Shown: positions 8,353-19,587 of the stretch, in pieces | How the letters are laid out: each line of letters begins with the position of its first letter | How positions within the stretch are numbered: the first letter of the stretch is position 1 | Assembly: GCF_019720895.1 (NCBI RefSeq) | Contig: NZ_JAHKSH010000003.1 | Location: forward strand, 310,001-374,000 | Direction: 5' to 3' | Source: Microbacterium salitolerans | GTDB lineage: Bacteria > Actinomycetota > Actinomycetes > Actinomycetales > Microbacteriaceae | DNA length: 64,000 bases | Program-made: the position numbers and the translations under genes | Notes under the pieces: generated by a model | What the model was told of the DNA's origin: nothing | The model's input: only the letters and a program-made list of their open reading frames with translations | Database searches by the model: none

Positions 8353-9744
8353 CTACTTGCCGAGCTTCGAGCGGACGACGCTCTCGGCGAGGCCCGTGTA
8401 CGACGCGGGCGTGAGGGCGACGAGGCGCGCCTTGGCGGCATCGCCGATGTCGAGGTCGTTCACGAAGTCCGTCAGCTCGGACGATCCGATGCGGTGGCCG
8501 CGCGTGAGCTCCTTCAGCAGCGCGTAGGGGTCGCTGATGTGCGAGCGGCCGGCGACGACCTCGGCGCGGATCACGGTCTGGATCGCCTCGGCGAGGATCT
8601 CCCAATTGCCGTCGAGGTCCTCGAGGAGGACGTGGCGCGCGAGGGAGATCTGGTCGAGCCCGCTGAGCAGGTTCGTGAGGGCGAGCCGCGAGTGCCCGAA
8701 CGCGACGCCGATGTTGCGCTGCGTCGTCGAGTCGGTGAGGTCGCGCTGCAGGCGCGAGGTGACGAGCGTCTGACTGAGTGTCGAGAACAGCCCGGCCGAG
8801 ATCTCGAGGTTGGCCTCGGCGTTCTCGAACTTGATCGGGTTGATCTTGTGCGGCATCGTCGACGAGCCCGTCGCGCCGGCCACGGGGATCTGCGTGAAGT
8901 AGCCGAGCGAGATGTAGGTCCAGATGTCCTGCGCGAGGTTGTGCAGGATCGCGCCCGCGTGCTTCACGTGGTCGTAGAGCTCGACCTGCCAGTCATGCGA
9001 CTCGATCTGCGTCGTGAGCGGGTTGAACGTGAGGCCGAGGGGGCCCTCGACGAACTCGCGCGTGATCTGCGGCCACGCGACCTGCGGCTCGGCCGCGAGG
9101 TGCGCCGACCAGGTGCCGGTCGCCCCCGAGAACTTCGCCATGTACTCCGTCTTCTCGATGCGCGAGAGGACGCGCTCGAGGCGCCACACGAAGACGCCGA
9201 GCTCCTTGCCCATCGTCGTCGGCGTCGCGGGCTGGCCGTGGGTGCGCGAGAGCATGGCCGCGTCGGCCAGGTCGAGCGAGATGGCGCGCAGCTTCGCGAT
9301 GACGTCGCGGAACGTCGGCAGCCATCCGTCCCGCACGGCCCGCTTCACGGTGAGCGCGTAGGCCGTCGAGTTGACGTCTTCGCTCGTGCAGGCGAAGTGG
9401 GTCAGCTCGGCCAGGTGATCGAGATCGAGCTGCGCCAGGCGGTCGCGCACGAAGTACTCGACGGCCTTGACGTCGTGGCGCGTGACGCGCTCCTTCTCGG
9501 CGAGCCAGTCGATCTCGTCCTGGCCGAAGTCCAGGTAGGCGAGTCGCAGCCTGTCCTTCACGGCGTCCGGCAGCGGATCCGTGCCGAACAGCTTGTTGTC
9601 GGTCAGATGGAGGATCCACTCGACCTCGACCTCGACGCGGGCGCGGTTGAGCCCCGCCTCCGAGAGGAATTCGGCGAGGGGGGCGACGGCCGACTGGTAG
9701 CGCCCGTCGAGGGGGCTCAGGGGCTGGATGGGAAGGGGGTTCAC
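8353..9744 (-). CDS. purB: adenylosuccinate lyase
   Basis: 463 residues from GTG at 9744, with GGAGGTG (complement at 9749-9755) as ribosome-binding site and a TAGGCT -10 box at 9783-9788. It cleaves SAICAR and adenylosuccinate in purine synthesis. Recognised from S-P-L-D-G-R-Y at the N-terminus, T-S-E-D-V-N-S-T-A-Y, the catalytic-His segment S-R-T-H-G-Q-P-A-T-P, and the fumarase-superfamily signature G-S-S-T-M-P-H-K-I-N-P. Length and start agree with the long E. coli-type PurB class. It stands alone; no other pur genes are in the window. Confidence 0.97.
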   Translation of the reverse strand: MNPLPIQPLSPLDGRYQSAVAPLAEFLSEAGLNRARVEVEVEWILHLTDNKLFGTDPLPDAVKDRLRLAYLDFGQDEIDWLAEKERVTRHDVKAVEYFVRDRLAQLDLDHLAELTHFACTSEDVNSTAYALTVKRAVRDGWLPTFRDVIAKLRAISLDLADAAMLSRTHGQPATPTTMGKELGVFVWRLERVLSRIEKTEYMAKFSGATGTWSAHLAAEPQVAWPQITREFVEGPLGLTFNPLTTQIESHDWQVELYDHVKHAGAILHNLAQDIWTYISLGYFTQIPVAGATGSSTMPHKINPIKFENAEANLEISAGLFSTLSQTLVTSRLQRDLTDSTTQRNIGVAFGHSRLALTNLLSGLDQISLARHVLLEDLDGNWEILAEAIQTVIRAEVVAGRSHISDPYALLKELTRGHRIGSSELTDFVNDLDIGDAAKARLVALTPASYTGLAESVVRSKLGK

Positions 9745-9918
9745 GAGGCACCTCCGGATCGAGGCGGGCAGGAGTGGGAACCAGCCTATTCCGCCGATGC
9801 CGACACGCCGCGCTCTCGGGCCGGTCAACGTGTCCACAATCGCGGATCCCGCGGAGTTATCTGAGGAACCGCGCTCTGCGCGGAGCGGGCGGGGCGCCGA
9901 CCGCTGCACGCTTCCCAC

Positions 9919-10176
9919 ATGGGCATGACGGGATTCGAGCAGGCGCAGCTGCTCTGGCGGGCGCGAGACGAGATGGTGGCGGCGGCCGACTGCGCGATGT
10001 CGGCGCAGAGCACGCTGCGGGCGGTGGTGGGCGACCTCGGCTGGCGTTCGTCGGCAGGCGAGGCGTTCGCCGCCGCGGCTGACGACCTCGCGGGGCAGAT
10101 GGGCTTCGTCGCCGGCGACTTCTCGGACGACGCCGACGTGCTGCTCGCACGCGGCAATCAGGCCGTGACGTCATGA
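9919..10176 (+). CDS. WXG100/ESAT-6-like small protein
   Basis: 85 residues from ATG at 9919 (ATG at 9925 is also possible). It is entirely helical by composition and has G-W-R-S-S-A-G-E-A-F at its midpoint, a variant of the W-x-G turn that joins the two helices of ESAT-6-like proteins. Such proteins are carried by type VII secretion. The next gene overlaps it by ATGA, so they are probably co-translated as effector and partner. No secretion ATPase gene is nearby. Confidence 0.65.
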   Translation: MGMTGFEQAQLLWRARDEMVAAADCAMSAQSTLRAVVGDLGWRSSAGEAFAAAADDLAGQMGFVAGDFSDDADVLLARGNQAVTS

Positions 10177-11594
10177 GTATCGAGGTGACGCAGGGATCCG
10201 TCGTGCAGGTCGATCCGGAGGAGCTGCGATGGATGGCGGTGCGCGTGCAGTCGGCCGTCGACAGCATGCGGAGGGCCTCGGGTCACGCCGAGCAGGCGCG
10301 GGCCTGGCAGGCGATGCTGCCGCGGGAGGCGCAGGTGCTCTGGACGACGATGGGCCGCCCGGGTGATCGGATCCTCTGGTTCGTCGAGGAGGGCGCGGGG
10401 CTCGTCCTGGCGCTGCGGAACGCGGCCGATGCCTACGAGATCGTCGAGCTGCGCACGCTCCTCGCGATGCACGGAGACGGAGCCGTCGCCCCCGACGGCG
10501 GATCGGCGGCCGCGCAGCTCGAGGCGCTCGCCGAGGCGAACCCCGACGCCGCTCGCCAGGCGACGCGCCTCGTCCTCGCGCGGCTGGCCCTGACGCAGCT
10601 CCGGTTCGCAGATCACTGGCGGTCGGCGGAGACGGGATCGCCGCTCGCGCCGGGCGGCGGCGCGCTGGCCGGCCTGTTCCTGCTCGGGATCGGGGGCTTC
10701 CGGGCACTGAACGGGATGGGCCGCGGATCCGTGCGCGAGCCCGAGCGCGCCCGGGAGCGCGCGGGGCTCGTCCCCGGCACGTCCGACCGGCACGTGTTCA
10801 TGTCGGAGCGCGACAACGGCGTCGTCGCGGCACCGCGCGGGCTGTCCGACTCGCTCACGCGGATCCCGAACTTCGAGGGGCCGCCCACCGACGATCAGGA
10901 GCGCGTCCGGGTCGACGCCTACACGATGCGCGACGGCGAGAGGCGCTTCGTCGCCTACGTCATCGGCTCGAGCGAGTTCCCGCTCGACACAAGCGACCCG
11001 TTCAGCTGGTCGAAGAACCTGGGCCTCTATATGGGGGAGGCTGAGTCGGCGGGGTACGACTTCGTGCTCGAGGCCCTGCAGCGGTCGGGCGCTCAAGCGG
11101 GCGACGTCGTCGACATCAACGGGTTCTCACAGGGCGCCATGATCGCGCAGCGGGTCGCGACCGACAGCGACTTCGACGTGCAGCACGTCACGACGATCGG
11201 CGCGCCCCTGCATGTCCCGATGGGAGACGCCGTCACCTCGGTCACGCTCGCGCACGAAGACGACCCCGTCGCGATGCTCGCCGACGGCGGATCCCCCGTG
11301 GCTCTCGGCGGCGACGACAGTCTGCTCATCCGCGACGCGTACAAGCCCCTCGACGAAGGCCTCGCCGAGTGGGACGCCGAGGCGCATCGCGTCGGCTCCT
11401 ACGCCGAGACGGCGGCGACCTTCGAAGCGTCCGGCGACCCGCGCGCCGAGGGCGTGCAGGCGTACTACGCCCGGCTCGGCGAGGCGGCGTCGGTCCAGAG
11501 CATCAGCTACTACGCGCCCGAATGGGACCTCGCGGAGGGCATCATCGAGGCGCCGCTGCCGCGCGGCGACAGCGGCGCGAGGCCGTCGGCGTGA
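10173..11594 (+). CDS. alpha/beta-hydrolase-like protein with WXG100-like N-terminus, possible type VII secreted effector
   Basis: 473 residues from ATG at 10173. The first 100 or so residues are helical and resemble a WXG100/LXG-type delivery region. A short hydrophobic stretch, A-L-A-G-L-F-L-L-G-I-G-G-F, lies near residue 170. The second half has the nucleophile elbow G-F-S-Q-G (Ser319), then H-V-T-T-I-G-A-P-L-H and V-T-L-A-H-E-D-D-P-V-A, consistent with an alpha/beta hydrolase (lipase/esterase, DUF1023-like). The catalytic Asp and His are plausibly in the latter segment and beyond. Coupling to the ESAT-6-like gene favours secretion; the substrate is unknown. Confidence 0.65.
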   Translation: MSIEVTQGSVVQVDPEELRWMAVRVQSAVDSMRRASGHAEQARAWQAMLPREAQVLWTTMGRPGDRILWFVEEGAGLVLALRNAADAYEIVELRTLLAMHGDGAVAPDGGSAAAQLEALAEANPDAARQATRLVLARLALTQLRFADHWRSAETGSPLAPGGGALAGLFLLGIGGFRALNGMGRGSVREPERARERAGLVPGTSDRHVFMSERDNGVVAAPRGLSDSLTRIPNFEGPPTDDQERVRVDAYTMRDGERRFVAYVIGSSEFPLDTSDPFSWSKNLGLYMGEAESAGYDFVLEALQRSGAQAGDVVDINGFSQGAMIAQRVATDSDFDVQHVTTIGAPLHVPMGDAVTSVTLAHEDDPVAMLADGGSPVALGGDDSLLIRDAYKPLDEGLAEWDAEAHRVGSYAETAATFEASGDPRAEGVQAYYARLGEAASVQSISYYAPEWDLAEGIIEAPLPRGDSGARPSA

Positions 11595-11598
11595 CGCG

Positions 11599-11997
11599 TC
11601 AGCGCCGGCGCTTCTTCTGCGGGCGCAGGATGATGCCGAAGATCCAGTTGATGACGCTGAGGAGGATCCCCGCGAGCACCCCGGGCCAGAAGTCGCCGAC
11701 GGCGAGGCCCCAGTTCCAGAAGCCCGTGATCCACGCCGTGATCATGAGCAGCACGCCGTTGAGCAGAAGCGAGACGAGGCCGAGCGTGAGGATGAACAGG
11801 GGGAACGCGACGATCCTGATGACCGTTCCGATGATCGAGTTCACGAGCCCGAACAGCGCGCCGAGCGCGACCAGGGTCACGATCAGCTGCAGGTCGCCCC
11901 CGGGAGGGAACGGCGTCACGGTGATCTGCAGGAAGGCGATGAGCGAGATCACCCAGATGGCGAACCCGTTGACGACGGAGCGAATGAGGAAGCCCAT
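11599..11997 (-). CDS. phage-holin-4-type small membrane protein (PF04020-like)
   Basis: 132 residues from ATG at 11997. Four hydrophobic helices fill the chain (I-W-V-I-S-L-I-A-F-L onward), ending in a basic tail P-Q-K-K-R-R-R. The pattern L-G-A-L-F-G-L-V-N-S-I-I-G-T-V-I-R and L-L-L-N-G-V-L-L matches the widespread family annotated as phage holin or YvlD-like, whose cellular role is unknown. Despite the name there is no phage context. It converges on the hydrolase gene with a 4-nt gap. Confidence 0.75.
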   Translation of the reverse strand: MGFLIRSVVNGFAIWVISLIAFLQITVTPFPPGGDLQLIVTLVALGALFGLVNSIIGTVIRIVAFPLFILTLGLVSLLLNGVLLMITAWITGFWNWGLAVGDFWPGVLAGILLSVINWIFGIILRPQKKRRR

Positions 11998-12085
11998 ACA
12001 AGGAGTGTCGCACCGACGGATGGGTGACGGCAGGGGAGCGCGGGAGTTCCTGTGCTCCGCGTCGGCGCGCGCATAGGATCGTCGG

Positions 12086-13150
12086 GTGACCACCGAGCCT
12101 GTTCTGCCCCGCATCCGCCCCGAGATCGCGGCGCTGCCGCCCTACAAGCAGGGCAAGCCTGCGGGAGCATCGGGGTTCAAGCTCTCGAGCAACGAGAATC
12201 CGTTCCCGCCGCTCGACGGCGTCGTCGAGGCCGTGCAGGCGGCGACGTCTCTCAACCGCTATCCCGACGCGACGGCTGGCCGGCTGCGCTCGGCGCTGGG
12301 CGAGCGCTACGGCGTCGCGACCGACGAGGTGCTGGTCGGCGCCGGATCCGTGTCGCTGCTCGCCGCGTTCATCCAGGCGGCCGCGAGCACGGGCGACGAG
12401 GTCGTCTACGCGTGGCGTTCCTTCGAGGCCTATCCCGGCCTCGTGCTCGTCGCCGGCGCGACGAGCGTGCAGGTCCCGAACCGCGCAGACGGCGGGCACG
12501 ACCTCGACGCCATGGCGGCCGCCATCACCGAGCGCACGCGCTGCGTGCTCGTGTGCTCGCCCAACAACCCGACGGGGCCGATCGTCACGAGCGCCGAGTT
12601 CGAGGCGTTCGTGCAGCAGGTTCCCGCCGACGTCCTCATCCTCCTCGACGAGGCGTACGCCGAGTTCGTCGACGACGAGAACGCGGTCGACGGCCTCGGC
12701 GAGCGCGTGTACGAGGCGCACCCCAACGTCGTCGTCCTGCGCACGTTCTCGAAGGCCTACGGGCTCGCGGCCCTCCGCGTCGGATACGCGATCGGCCACG
12801 CGCGCGTGCTCGACGGCGCCCGCGCGACGCAGATCCCCCTCTCGGTCACGGCGCAGTCCGAGACCGCGGCGCTCGCGAGCCTCGAGCGCGAGGAGGAGGT
12901 GCGGGCCCGCGTCGCCGTGGTGGTCGAGCGCCGCACCCGTCTCGTCGCGGGCCTGCGCGACGCCGGCTGGGACGTCCCCGACACGCAGTCCAACTTCGTC
13001 TGGCTCCCGACCGCCGACCCGGCCGTTGCGGCCGCGTTCGACGACGCGGGCCTCATCGTGCGCCCGTTCGACGACGGGATCCGCATCTCGGTCGGCGAGG
13101 AGGAGTCGATCGATCGCGTCGTCGACGTCGCCCGCACCGTGAGCTCGTAG
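12086..13150 (+). CDS. histidinol-phosphate / aromatic amino acid aminotransferase (HisC/Pat family)
   Basis: 354 residues from GTG at 12086; a TAGGAT box at 12074-12079 ends 6 nt upstream, so the transcript is probably leaderless. The fold-type I class II aminotransferase signature is clear: [25 protein letters not shown] and the PLP lysine in [15 protein letters not shown]. The length fits HisC and the closely related actinobacterial Pat (aromatic 2-oxoacid) enzyme. With no other his genes nearby, Pat is as likely as HisC. Confidence 0.88.
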   Translation: MTTEPVLPRIRPEIAALPPYKQGKPAGASGFKLSSNENPFPPLDGVVEAVQAATSLNRYPDATAGRLRSALGERYGVATDEVLVGAGSVSLLAAFIQAAASTGDEVVYAWRSFEAYPGLVLVAGATSVQVPNRADGGHDLDAMAAAITERTRCVLVCSPNNPTGPIVTSAEFEAFVQQVPADVLILLDEAYAEFVDDENAVDGLGERVYEAHPNVVVLRTFSKAYGLAALRVGYAIGHARVLDGARATQIPLSVTAQSETAALASLEREEEVRARVAVVVERRTRLVAGLRDAGWDVPDTQSNFVWLPTADPAVAAAFDDAGLIVRPFDDGIRISVGEEESIDRVVDVARTVSS

Positions 13151-13165
13151 CTCCGGCCCCCGCGG

Positions 13166-14860
<1,695 letters not shown>

Positions 14861-14989
14861 CGTGCGAGCGTATCGACCCACGGCAGACCCCTGCAGGCAT
14901 GCGACTGTGGAGGATCGACAGCGGAATCGCAGATCCATTGTGTCGCTTCTTCTGCGCCTGGCACGCGCGTGCGGGCCTAGCGTGGAACA

Positions 14990-16114
14990 GTGACTTCGGC
15001 AGACACCTCCGTGCGCTTCCTCGAGCCCGATGGCTCGTTCGCGCCCACGCCCGACGCCGAGCCGTATCGCGAGATCGTCGACGCGCTCGACGACGACGCG
15101 CTCGCGCAGCTCTACCGCGACATGGCGGTGATCCGCGCGTTCGACCATCAGGCGACGCTGCTGCAGCGCCAGGGCCAGCTCGCCCTGTGGCCCCCGTCCC
15201 TCGGGCAGGAGGCCGCGCAGGTCGGATCTGCGCGCGCGACGCGCCCGCAGGACGCAGTGTTCCCGTCATACCGCGAGCACGCGGTCCTGCGGATCCGCGG
15301 CGTCGACCCCGTGAACGTGCTCGCGCTGATGCGCGGCACGACGCACGGCGGATGGGATCCGTCGGATCCGGCGAACGGAAACACGCGCCTGTACACCCTC
15401 GTGCTCGGCACGCAGACGCTGCACGCGACGGGCTATGCCATGGGGCTGAACCTCGACGGCCGCGCGGGTACGGGCGATGTCGACGCCGACGAGGCGGTCG
15501 TCGTGTACTACGGCGACGGCGCCGCGAGCGAGGGCGACGTGCACGAGGCGATGGTCTTCGCCGCCTCGTACAACACGCCGCAGCTGTTCTTCCTGCAGAA
15601 CAACCAGTGGGCGATCTCGGTGCCCGTCTCGACGCAGGCGAAGGTGCCGCTGGTCGAGCGCTCCGCGGGATACGGGATCCCGAGCGTGCGCCTCGACGGA
15701 AACGACGTGCTCGCGTCGTATGCCGTCTCGCGCATGCAGCTCGACGAGGCCCGCACCGGCGGTGGTCCTCGGGCGATCGAGGCCGTCACCTACCGCCTCG
15801 GCGCGCACACGACGAGCGACGACCCGACGAAGTACCGCACGCGCGAGGAGGAGGAGTCGTGGGAGCGCCGCGACCCGATCGCCCGCATGCGCGCGTTCCT
15901 CGAGAACCGCGGCGCGAGCGGATCCTTCTTCGCGGACGTCGACGCCGAGGGCGAGGCGCTCGCGGTCGACGCGCGCGACCGCGTCGTGAAGATGGAGGGG
16001 CCGTCTCCCGACAGCATGTTCGCGCACGTGTACACGGATCCTCACCCCCTGATGGAGCGGCAGGCGGCCTGGCTCGCCGAGTACGAGGCGTCGTTCGAGG
16101 GAGGCGAGGCATGA
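14990..16114 (+). CDS. bkdA: branched-chain 2-oxoacid dehydrogenase E1 alpha subunit
   Basis: 374 residues from GTG at 14990, with TAGCGT (14978-14983) 6 nt upstream, a leaderless arrangement. It is the thiamine-diphosphate-dependent decarboxylase half of E1. The ThDP motif is visible as Y-Y-G-D-G-A-A-S-E-G-D and, about 30 residues later, N-N-Q-W-A-I-S; S-Y-R-E-H-A-V and Y-R-L-G-A-H-T-T-S-D-D-P-T-K-Y-R are typical of BCKDH rather than pyruvate E1. It overlaps the E1 beta gene by ATGA. Substrates would be the 2-oxoacids of Val, Leu and Ile, supplying branched primers for iso/anteiso fatty acids. Confidence 0.92.
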   Translation: MTSADTSVRFLEPDGSFAPTPDAEPYREIVDALDDDALAQLYRDMAVIRAFDHQATLLQRQGQLALWPPSLGQEAAQVGSARATRPQDAVFPSYREHAVLRIRGVDPVNVLALMRGTTHGGWDPSDPANGNTRLYTLVLGTQTLHATGYAMGLNLDGRAGTGDVDADEAVVVYYGDGAASEGDVHEAMVFAASYNTPQLFFLQNNQWAISVPVSTQAKVPLVERSAGYGIPSVRLDGNDVLASYAVSRMQLDEARTGGGPRAIEAVTYRLGAHTTSDDPTKYRTREEEESWERRDPIARMRAFLENRGASGSFFADVDAEGEALAVDARDRVVKMEGPSPDSMFAHVYTDPHPLMERQAAWLAEYEASFEGGEA

Positions 16115-17091
16115 CCCGCGAGACGATGACCTTCGCGAAGGCGATGAACGCCGGCCTGCGCCGCGCGATGGAGAACGACCCCCGCGTGCTCCTCATGGGA
16201 GAGGACATCGGCAAGCTCGGCGGCGTCTTCCGCGTCACGGAGCACCTGGAGCGCGACTTCGGCGAGAACCGCGTGCTCGACACGCCCCTCGCCGAGGCGG
16301 GCATCGTCGGCACGGCGATCGGGCTCGCGATGGGCGGCTTCCGTCCCGTCATCGAGATCCAGTTCGACGGCTTCGTGTTCCCCGCGTTCGACCAGATCAC
16401 GACGCAGCTCGCGAAGCTCACGAACCGCCACAGCGGATCCCTCTCGATGCCGGTCGTCATCCGCATCCCGTACGGCGGGCACATCGGCGCGATCGAGCAC
16501 CACCAGGAGAGCCCGGAGGCGTACTTCACGCACACGGCGGGCCTCCGCGTCGTGAGCCCGTCGACGCCGAACGACGCGTACTGGATGATTCAGGAGGCGA
16601 TCGCGTCGAATGACCCGGTCGTCTTCATGGAGCCGAAGAGCCGCTACTGGCAGAAGGGCGAGGTCGAGCTCGACGCCTCGCCTGGTCCGCTGCACGCGTC
16701 GCGCGTCGTGCGCAAGGGGTCCGATGTCACGCTCGTCGGCCACGGCGCGATGGTCGCCGTGCTGCTGCAGGCCGCGGCCATCGCGGAGGGCGAGGGTACG
16801 AGCTGCGAGGTGATCGACCTGCGTTCGCTGTCGCCCATCGACTACGACCCGATCGTCGAGTCGGTGCGCTCGACGGGACGCATGGTGTGGGCGCAGGAGG
16901 CGCCGGGCCACACGAGCATCGGCGGCGAGATCGCGTCGACCGTCGCGGAGCGCGCCTTCTACTCGCTCGAGGCGCCCGTCATGCGCGTCTCAGGTTTCGA
17001 TGTGCCGTTCCCGCCTGCGAAGCTCGAGGGCAAGTACCTGCCCGACGCCGATCGCGTGCTCGAGGCCGTCGACCGCGCACTCGCTTTCTGA
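16111..17091 (+). CDS. bkdB: branched-chain 2-oxoacid dehydrogenase E1 beta subunit
   Basis: 326 residues from ATG at 16111, overlapping the E1 alpha stop, so the subunits are translationally coupled. Transketolase-like pyrimidine-binding domain with [11 protein letters not shown], the conserved catalytic region [11 protein letters not shown], and the C-terminal transketolase domain ([11 protein letters not shown] and G-H-T-S-I-G-G-E-I). Length is standard for the family. It assembles with E1 alpha as an alpha2beta2 tetramer bound to the E2 core encoded 13 nt downstream. Confidence 0.93.
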   Translation: MTRETMTFAKAMNAGLRRAMENDPRVLLMGEDIGKLGGVFRVTEHLERDFGENRVLDTPLAEAGIVGTAIGLAMGGFRPVIEIQFDGFVFPAFDQITTQLAKLTNRHSGSLSMPVVIRIPYGGHIGAIEHHQESPEAYFTHTAGLRVVSPSTPNDAYWMIQEAIASNDPVVFMEPKSRYWQKGEVELDASPGPLHASRVVRKGSDVTLVGHGAMVAVLLQAAAIAEGEGTSCEVIDLRSLSPIDYDPIVESVRSTGRMVWAQEAPGHTSIGGEIASTVAERAFYSLEAPVMRVSGFDVPFPPAKLEGKYLPDADRVLEAVDRALAF

Positions 17092-17104
17092 ACCGGAGGA
17101 TCCT

Positions 17105-18409
17105 ATGGAGACGTTCCACCTGCCCGACGTGGGCGAGGGCCTCACGGAGGCCGAGCTCGTCGAATGGCGCGTGAAGCCCGGCGATGAGATCGCCGTCAAC
17201 GACACGATCGCCGACATCGAGACCGCGAAGAGCGTCGTCGAGCTGCCGTCGCCGTACGCCGGAACGGTCGGCGAGCTGCTCGTCGAGGAGGGGGCGACCG
17301 TCGACGTCGGATCCCCGATCCTCACGGTCGCGACGGAAGCGGCCGCGGAGCCGGCGTCCTCCTCCGAGGGCGGCGCGACTCCCGAGGCCGCGGCGGACAC
17401 GTCCGACTCCGCCGTGCTCGTCGGGTACGGCAACGGCGGCGAGGCGAAGACCCGCCGCACCCCCCGCACCCACCAGGCGGTCGTGACCTCGTCGGTCGGG
17501 GTCGTCGCGAAGCCGCCCGTGCGCAAGCTCGCACGCGACCTCGACGTGACGCTCGCGGAGGTCGCGGGCACGGGGCCCGCCGGCGAGGTGACGCGCGACG
17601 ACGTCGTGAAGCACGCCGACCAGGCGTCGGTGTTCCGCAACCTGTCGACGCCCGAGTGGCCTGCCGAGCGCGAGCGGCGGATCCCCGCCCCGCAGAAGGC
17701 GACGGACCCGCGCTACGAGGCCGTTCCGGTCAAGGGCGTGCGCAAGGCGACGGCGAACGCGATGGTCGGATCCGCCTACACGGCCCCGCACGTGTCCGTC
17801 TGGACCGACGTCGACGCGAGCCGCACGATGGAGTTCGTCGCGCGCCTGAAGCAGCAGCCGCAGTTCGCCGACGTGAAGGTGTCGCCCCTGCTCGTGTTCG
17901 CGAAGGCGCTGCTGTGGGCCGTGCGACGCACTCCGGAGGTCAACTCGGCGTGGGTCGACACCGACTCGGGCGCCGAGATCCAGGTGCGCGGCTATGTCAA
18001 CCTCGGCATCGCGGCGGCGACGCCGCGGGGGCTCCTCGTGCCGAACATCAAGGACGCCCACGAGATGTCGCTGCGCGAGCTCGCCGTGGAGCTGCAGACG
18101 CTCACGCAGACCGCGCGCGACGGCAAGACGACCCCCGAGGGGCAGTCGGGCGGCACCATCACCATCACGAACATCGGCGTGTTCGGCATGGATGCCGGCA
18201 CCCCGATCATCAACCCAGGCGAGGCCGGCATCGTGGCGATGGGATCCATCCGCCAGAAGCCGTGGGTCACGGACGGCGAGGTGCGCCCCGCGTGGGTGAC
18301 GACCGTGTCGGGATCCTTCGACCACCGCATCGTCGACGGCGACAAGATCAGCCGCTTCCTCGCGGACATCGCGGCCGTCCTGGAGGAGCCCGCTCTCCTG
18401 CTCGACTGA
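17105..18409 (+). CDS. bkdC: dihydrolipoamide acyltransferase (E2) of branched-chain 2-oxoacid dehydrogenase
   Basis: 434 residues from ATG at 17105 behind GGAGGA. Domains in order: one lipoyl domain (lysine 42 in D-I-E-T-A-K-S-V-V), an Ala/Ser/Glu linker, a peripheral-subunit-binding domain ([20 protein letters not shown]) and the acyltransferase domain ending in F-D-H-R-I-V-D-G-D, which holds the catalytic His-x-x-x-Asp-Gly. It forms the complex core and transfers the acyl group to CoA. No E3 (lipoamide dehydrogenase) gene is present, so E3 must be shared from elsewhere. Confidence 0.93.
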   Translation: METFHLPDVGEGLTEAELVEWRVKPGDEIAVNDTIADIETAKSVVELPSPYAGTVGELLVEEGATVDVGSPILTVATEAAAEPASSSEGGATPEAAADTSDSAVLVGYGNGGEAKTRRTPRTHQAVVTSSVGVVAKPPVRKLARDLDVTLAEVAGTGPAGEVTRDDVVKHADQASVFRNLSTPEWPAERERRIPAPQKATDPRYEAVPVKGVRKATANAMVGSAYTAPHVSVWTDVDASRTMEFVARLKQQPQFADVKVSPLLVFAKALLWAVRRTPEVNSAWVDTDSGAEIQVRGYVNLGIAAATPRGLLVPNIKDAHEMSLRELAVELQTLTQTARDGKTTPEGQSGGTITITNIGVFGMDAGTPIINPGEAGIVAMGSIRQKPWVTDGEVRPAWVTTVSGSFDHRIVDGDKISRFLADIAAVLEEPALLLD

Positions 18410-18422
18410 GCGGTGTGTTCGA

Positions 18423-18470
18423 GTGACGCCCGCGTCCTTTCCTGCAGGCCGGAAGGGTCGCGGGCGTCAC
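18423..18470. repeat. 48-bp palindromic intergenic repeat, copy 1
   Basis: Starts GTGACGCCCGCG and ends with the exact complement CGCGGGCGTCAC; an inner CCTTTCC/GGAAGG-type pairing completes the hairpin. It lies between the convergent E2 and CobW-family genes and probably terminates both. Copies 2 and 3 have the same length and ends. Confidence 0.75.
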
Positions 18471-18498
18471 TTCTGTGCCTGCGGCGCGGGCGCGGCGC

Positions 18499-19512
18499 TC
18501 AACCCGGCACATCCTCCCAGGCCGGGAACGGATCCTCGTAGGTCGCCCAGGCGTCGGGGCCAGCGGCGAACTCGTCGTCTGTGAGCGACGCGGCGTCGAG
18601 GGCTCTGCCGAGAGCCGCGCGGTCGAGATCGAGTCCGAAGAACGCGAGGTCGTGCCCGGCGGTGAGCAGCTCCTCGTCGTCGCCGAGGTCGCCGTCCGAC
18701 GCGACCGGCGGGAACGAGAGCATCGCGCCGACGTGCTCCCAGTGCGCGGTCACGCCGGGCCGCGTCGCCAGGCGGCAGAATCCCGCCGAGCGCAGGATCG
18801 TGCCGAAGCGCCCCTGCTCGATCTCGTCGAGGAGCAGCGACAGCCGGGCGGGATGGAACGGGCGCGTCGACTCGATGTGCGCGGCGGCGACCCGCGCGTC
18901 GGTCATGTGCGGTGCGAAGTCGTGATTGAGCACAGCGATCCATCCCGGCCGGTCCTGCACGGCGGGCATCGGCACCGCGACCTCGGGTGCGGGAAACGGC
19001 GCGGGATCCAGACGGATCCGCGCGCGCGGGCTGAGCGCGCTCACGACGGCCAGGACGACGGAGAGGTCGGGAGTCGGCAGCGGCTCCCAGCCCGCGAGCA
19101 CGACCGTGGTGGCGTACTCGATCTGGGTCGCGGTCGCCAGCGCGCGTGATCGGAACTCGCGATCTCCGTCCTCGCCCGGGCGGACCACGTAGTCCTCGCG
19201 GGCGAGGTCGTCGAGCAGGTGCATGGCGTCGACGACGCAGGTCAGGCCGACGAGCCTGCCCGTCGACGCGGGGTGGGCGAAGCGGCCGATGATCTCGGTC
19301 GGCGGGATCGCCGCGGGGAACTCGACGACGGATCCGCCCGGCTGGTCGGTCCAGGGGATGAGCGCCTGGGCCTCGGCGACGGGGTCGGGCGACATCCCGA
19401 TGCGCGCCGCGGTGACGAGCGTGCGCGAAGAGGTCTCGGCGTGCTGGGCGGCGTAGCGCGCGCGTTCCGGTGTGCACGTGCCCGTCACGGCGATGACGTC
19501 GACCTGGTCCAT
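18499..19512 (-). CDS. CobW/COG0523-family protein with degenerate P-loop, Zur-controlled
   Basis: 337 residues from ATG at 19512 with AAGGA upstream. The C-terminal half is a clear CobW_C domain (F-F-G-L-D-L-D, L-T-D-D-E-F-A-A-G-P, W-A-T-Y-E-D-P-F-P-A-W). The N-terminal half aligns in outline with COG0523 GTPases (zinc metallochaperones), but where G-x-x-x-x-G-K-T is expected it reads V-T-G-T-C-T-P-E-R-A-R-Y-A, and no N-K-x-D is evident, so GTP binding is doubtful. It is divergent from the cysteine-free L36 gene with one shared Zur box. A role in zinc allocation during limitation is inferred from context. Confidence 0.8.
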   Translation of the reverse strand: MDQVDVIAVTGTCTPERARYAAQHAETSSRTLVTAARIGMSPDPVAEAQALIPWTDQPGGSVVEFPAAIPPTEIIGRFAHPASTGRLVGLTCVVDAMHLLDDLAREDYVVRPGEDGDREFRSRALATATQIEYATTVVLAGWEPLPTPDLSVVLAVVSALSPRARIRLDPAPFPAPEVAVPMPAVQDRPGWIAVLNHDFAPHMTDARVAAAHIESTRPFHPARLSLLLDEIEQGRFGTILRSAGFCRLATRPGVTAHWEHVGAMLSFPPVASDGDLGDDEELLTAGHDLAFFGLDLDRAALGRALDAASLTDDEFAAGPDAWATYEDPFPAWEDVPG

Positions 19513-19559
19513 CGGATCCTTCTCTCTGTTCGCGGCAGGAGGGAACCACGCTACTCTAA

Positions 19560-19574
19560 TGAGAACCATTATCA
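19560..19574. promoter_or_regulatory. Zur box shared by CobW-family gene and rpmJ2
   Basis: TGAGAACCATTATCA is an inverted repeat of the TGAnAAnnnTTnTCA type used by Zur/Fur regulators. It lies 47 nt upstream of the CobW-family start and 13 nt upstream of the L36 start, next to TAGAGT and TAGCGT -10-like boxes on the minus strand. It should repress both genes when zinc is sufficient. Confidence 0.8.
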
Positions 19575-19587
19575 ATAGGAGGTTCCC

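Noticed and set aside
11599-11997. Prophage remnant (holin-like gene)
   Set aside because: The family name is misleading; no integrase, capsid, lysin or att-like repeats are nearby and the neighbours are housekeeping genes.
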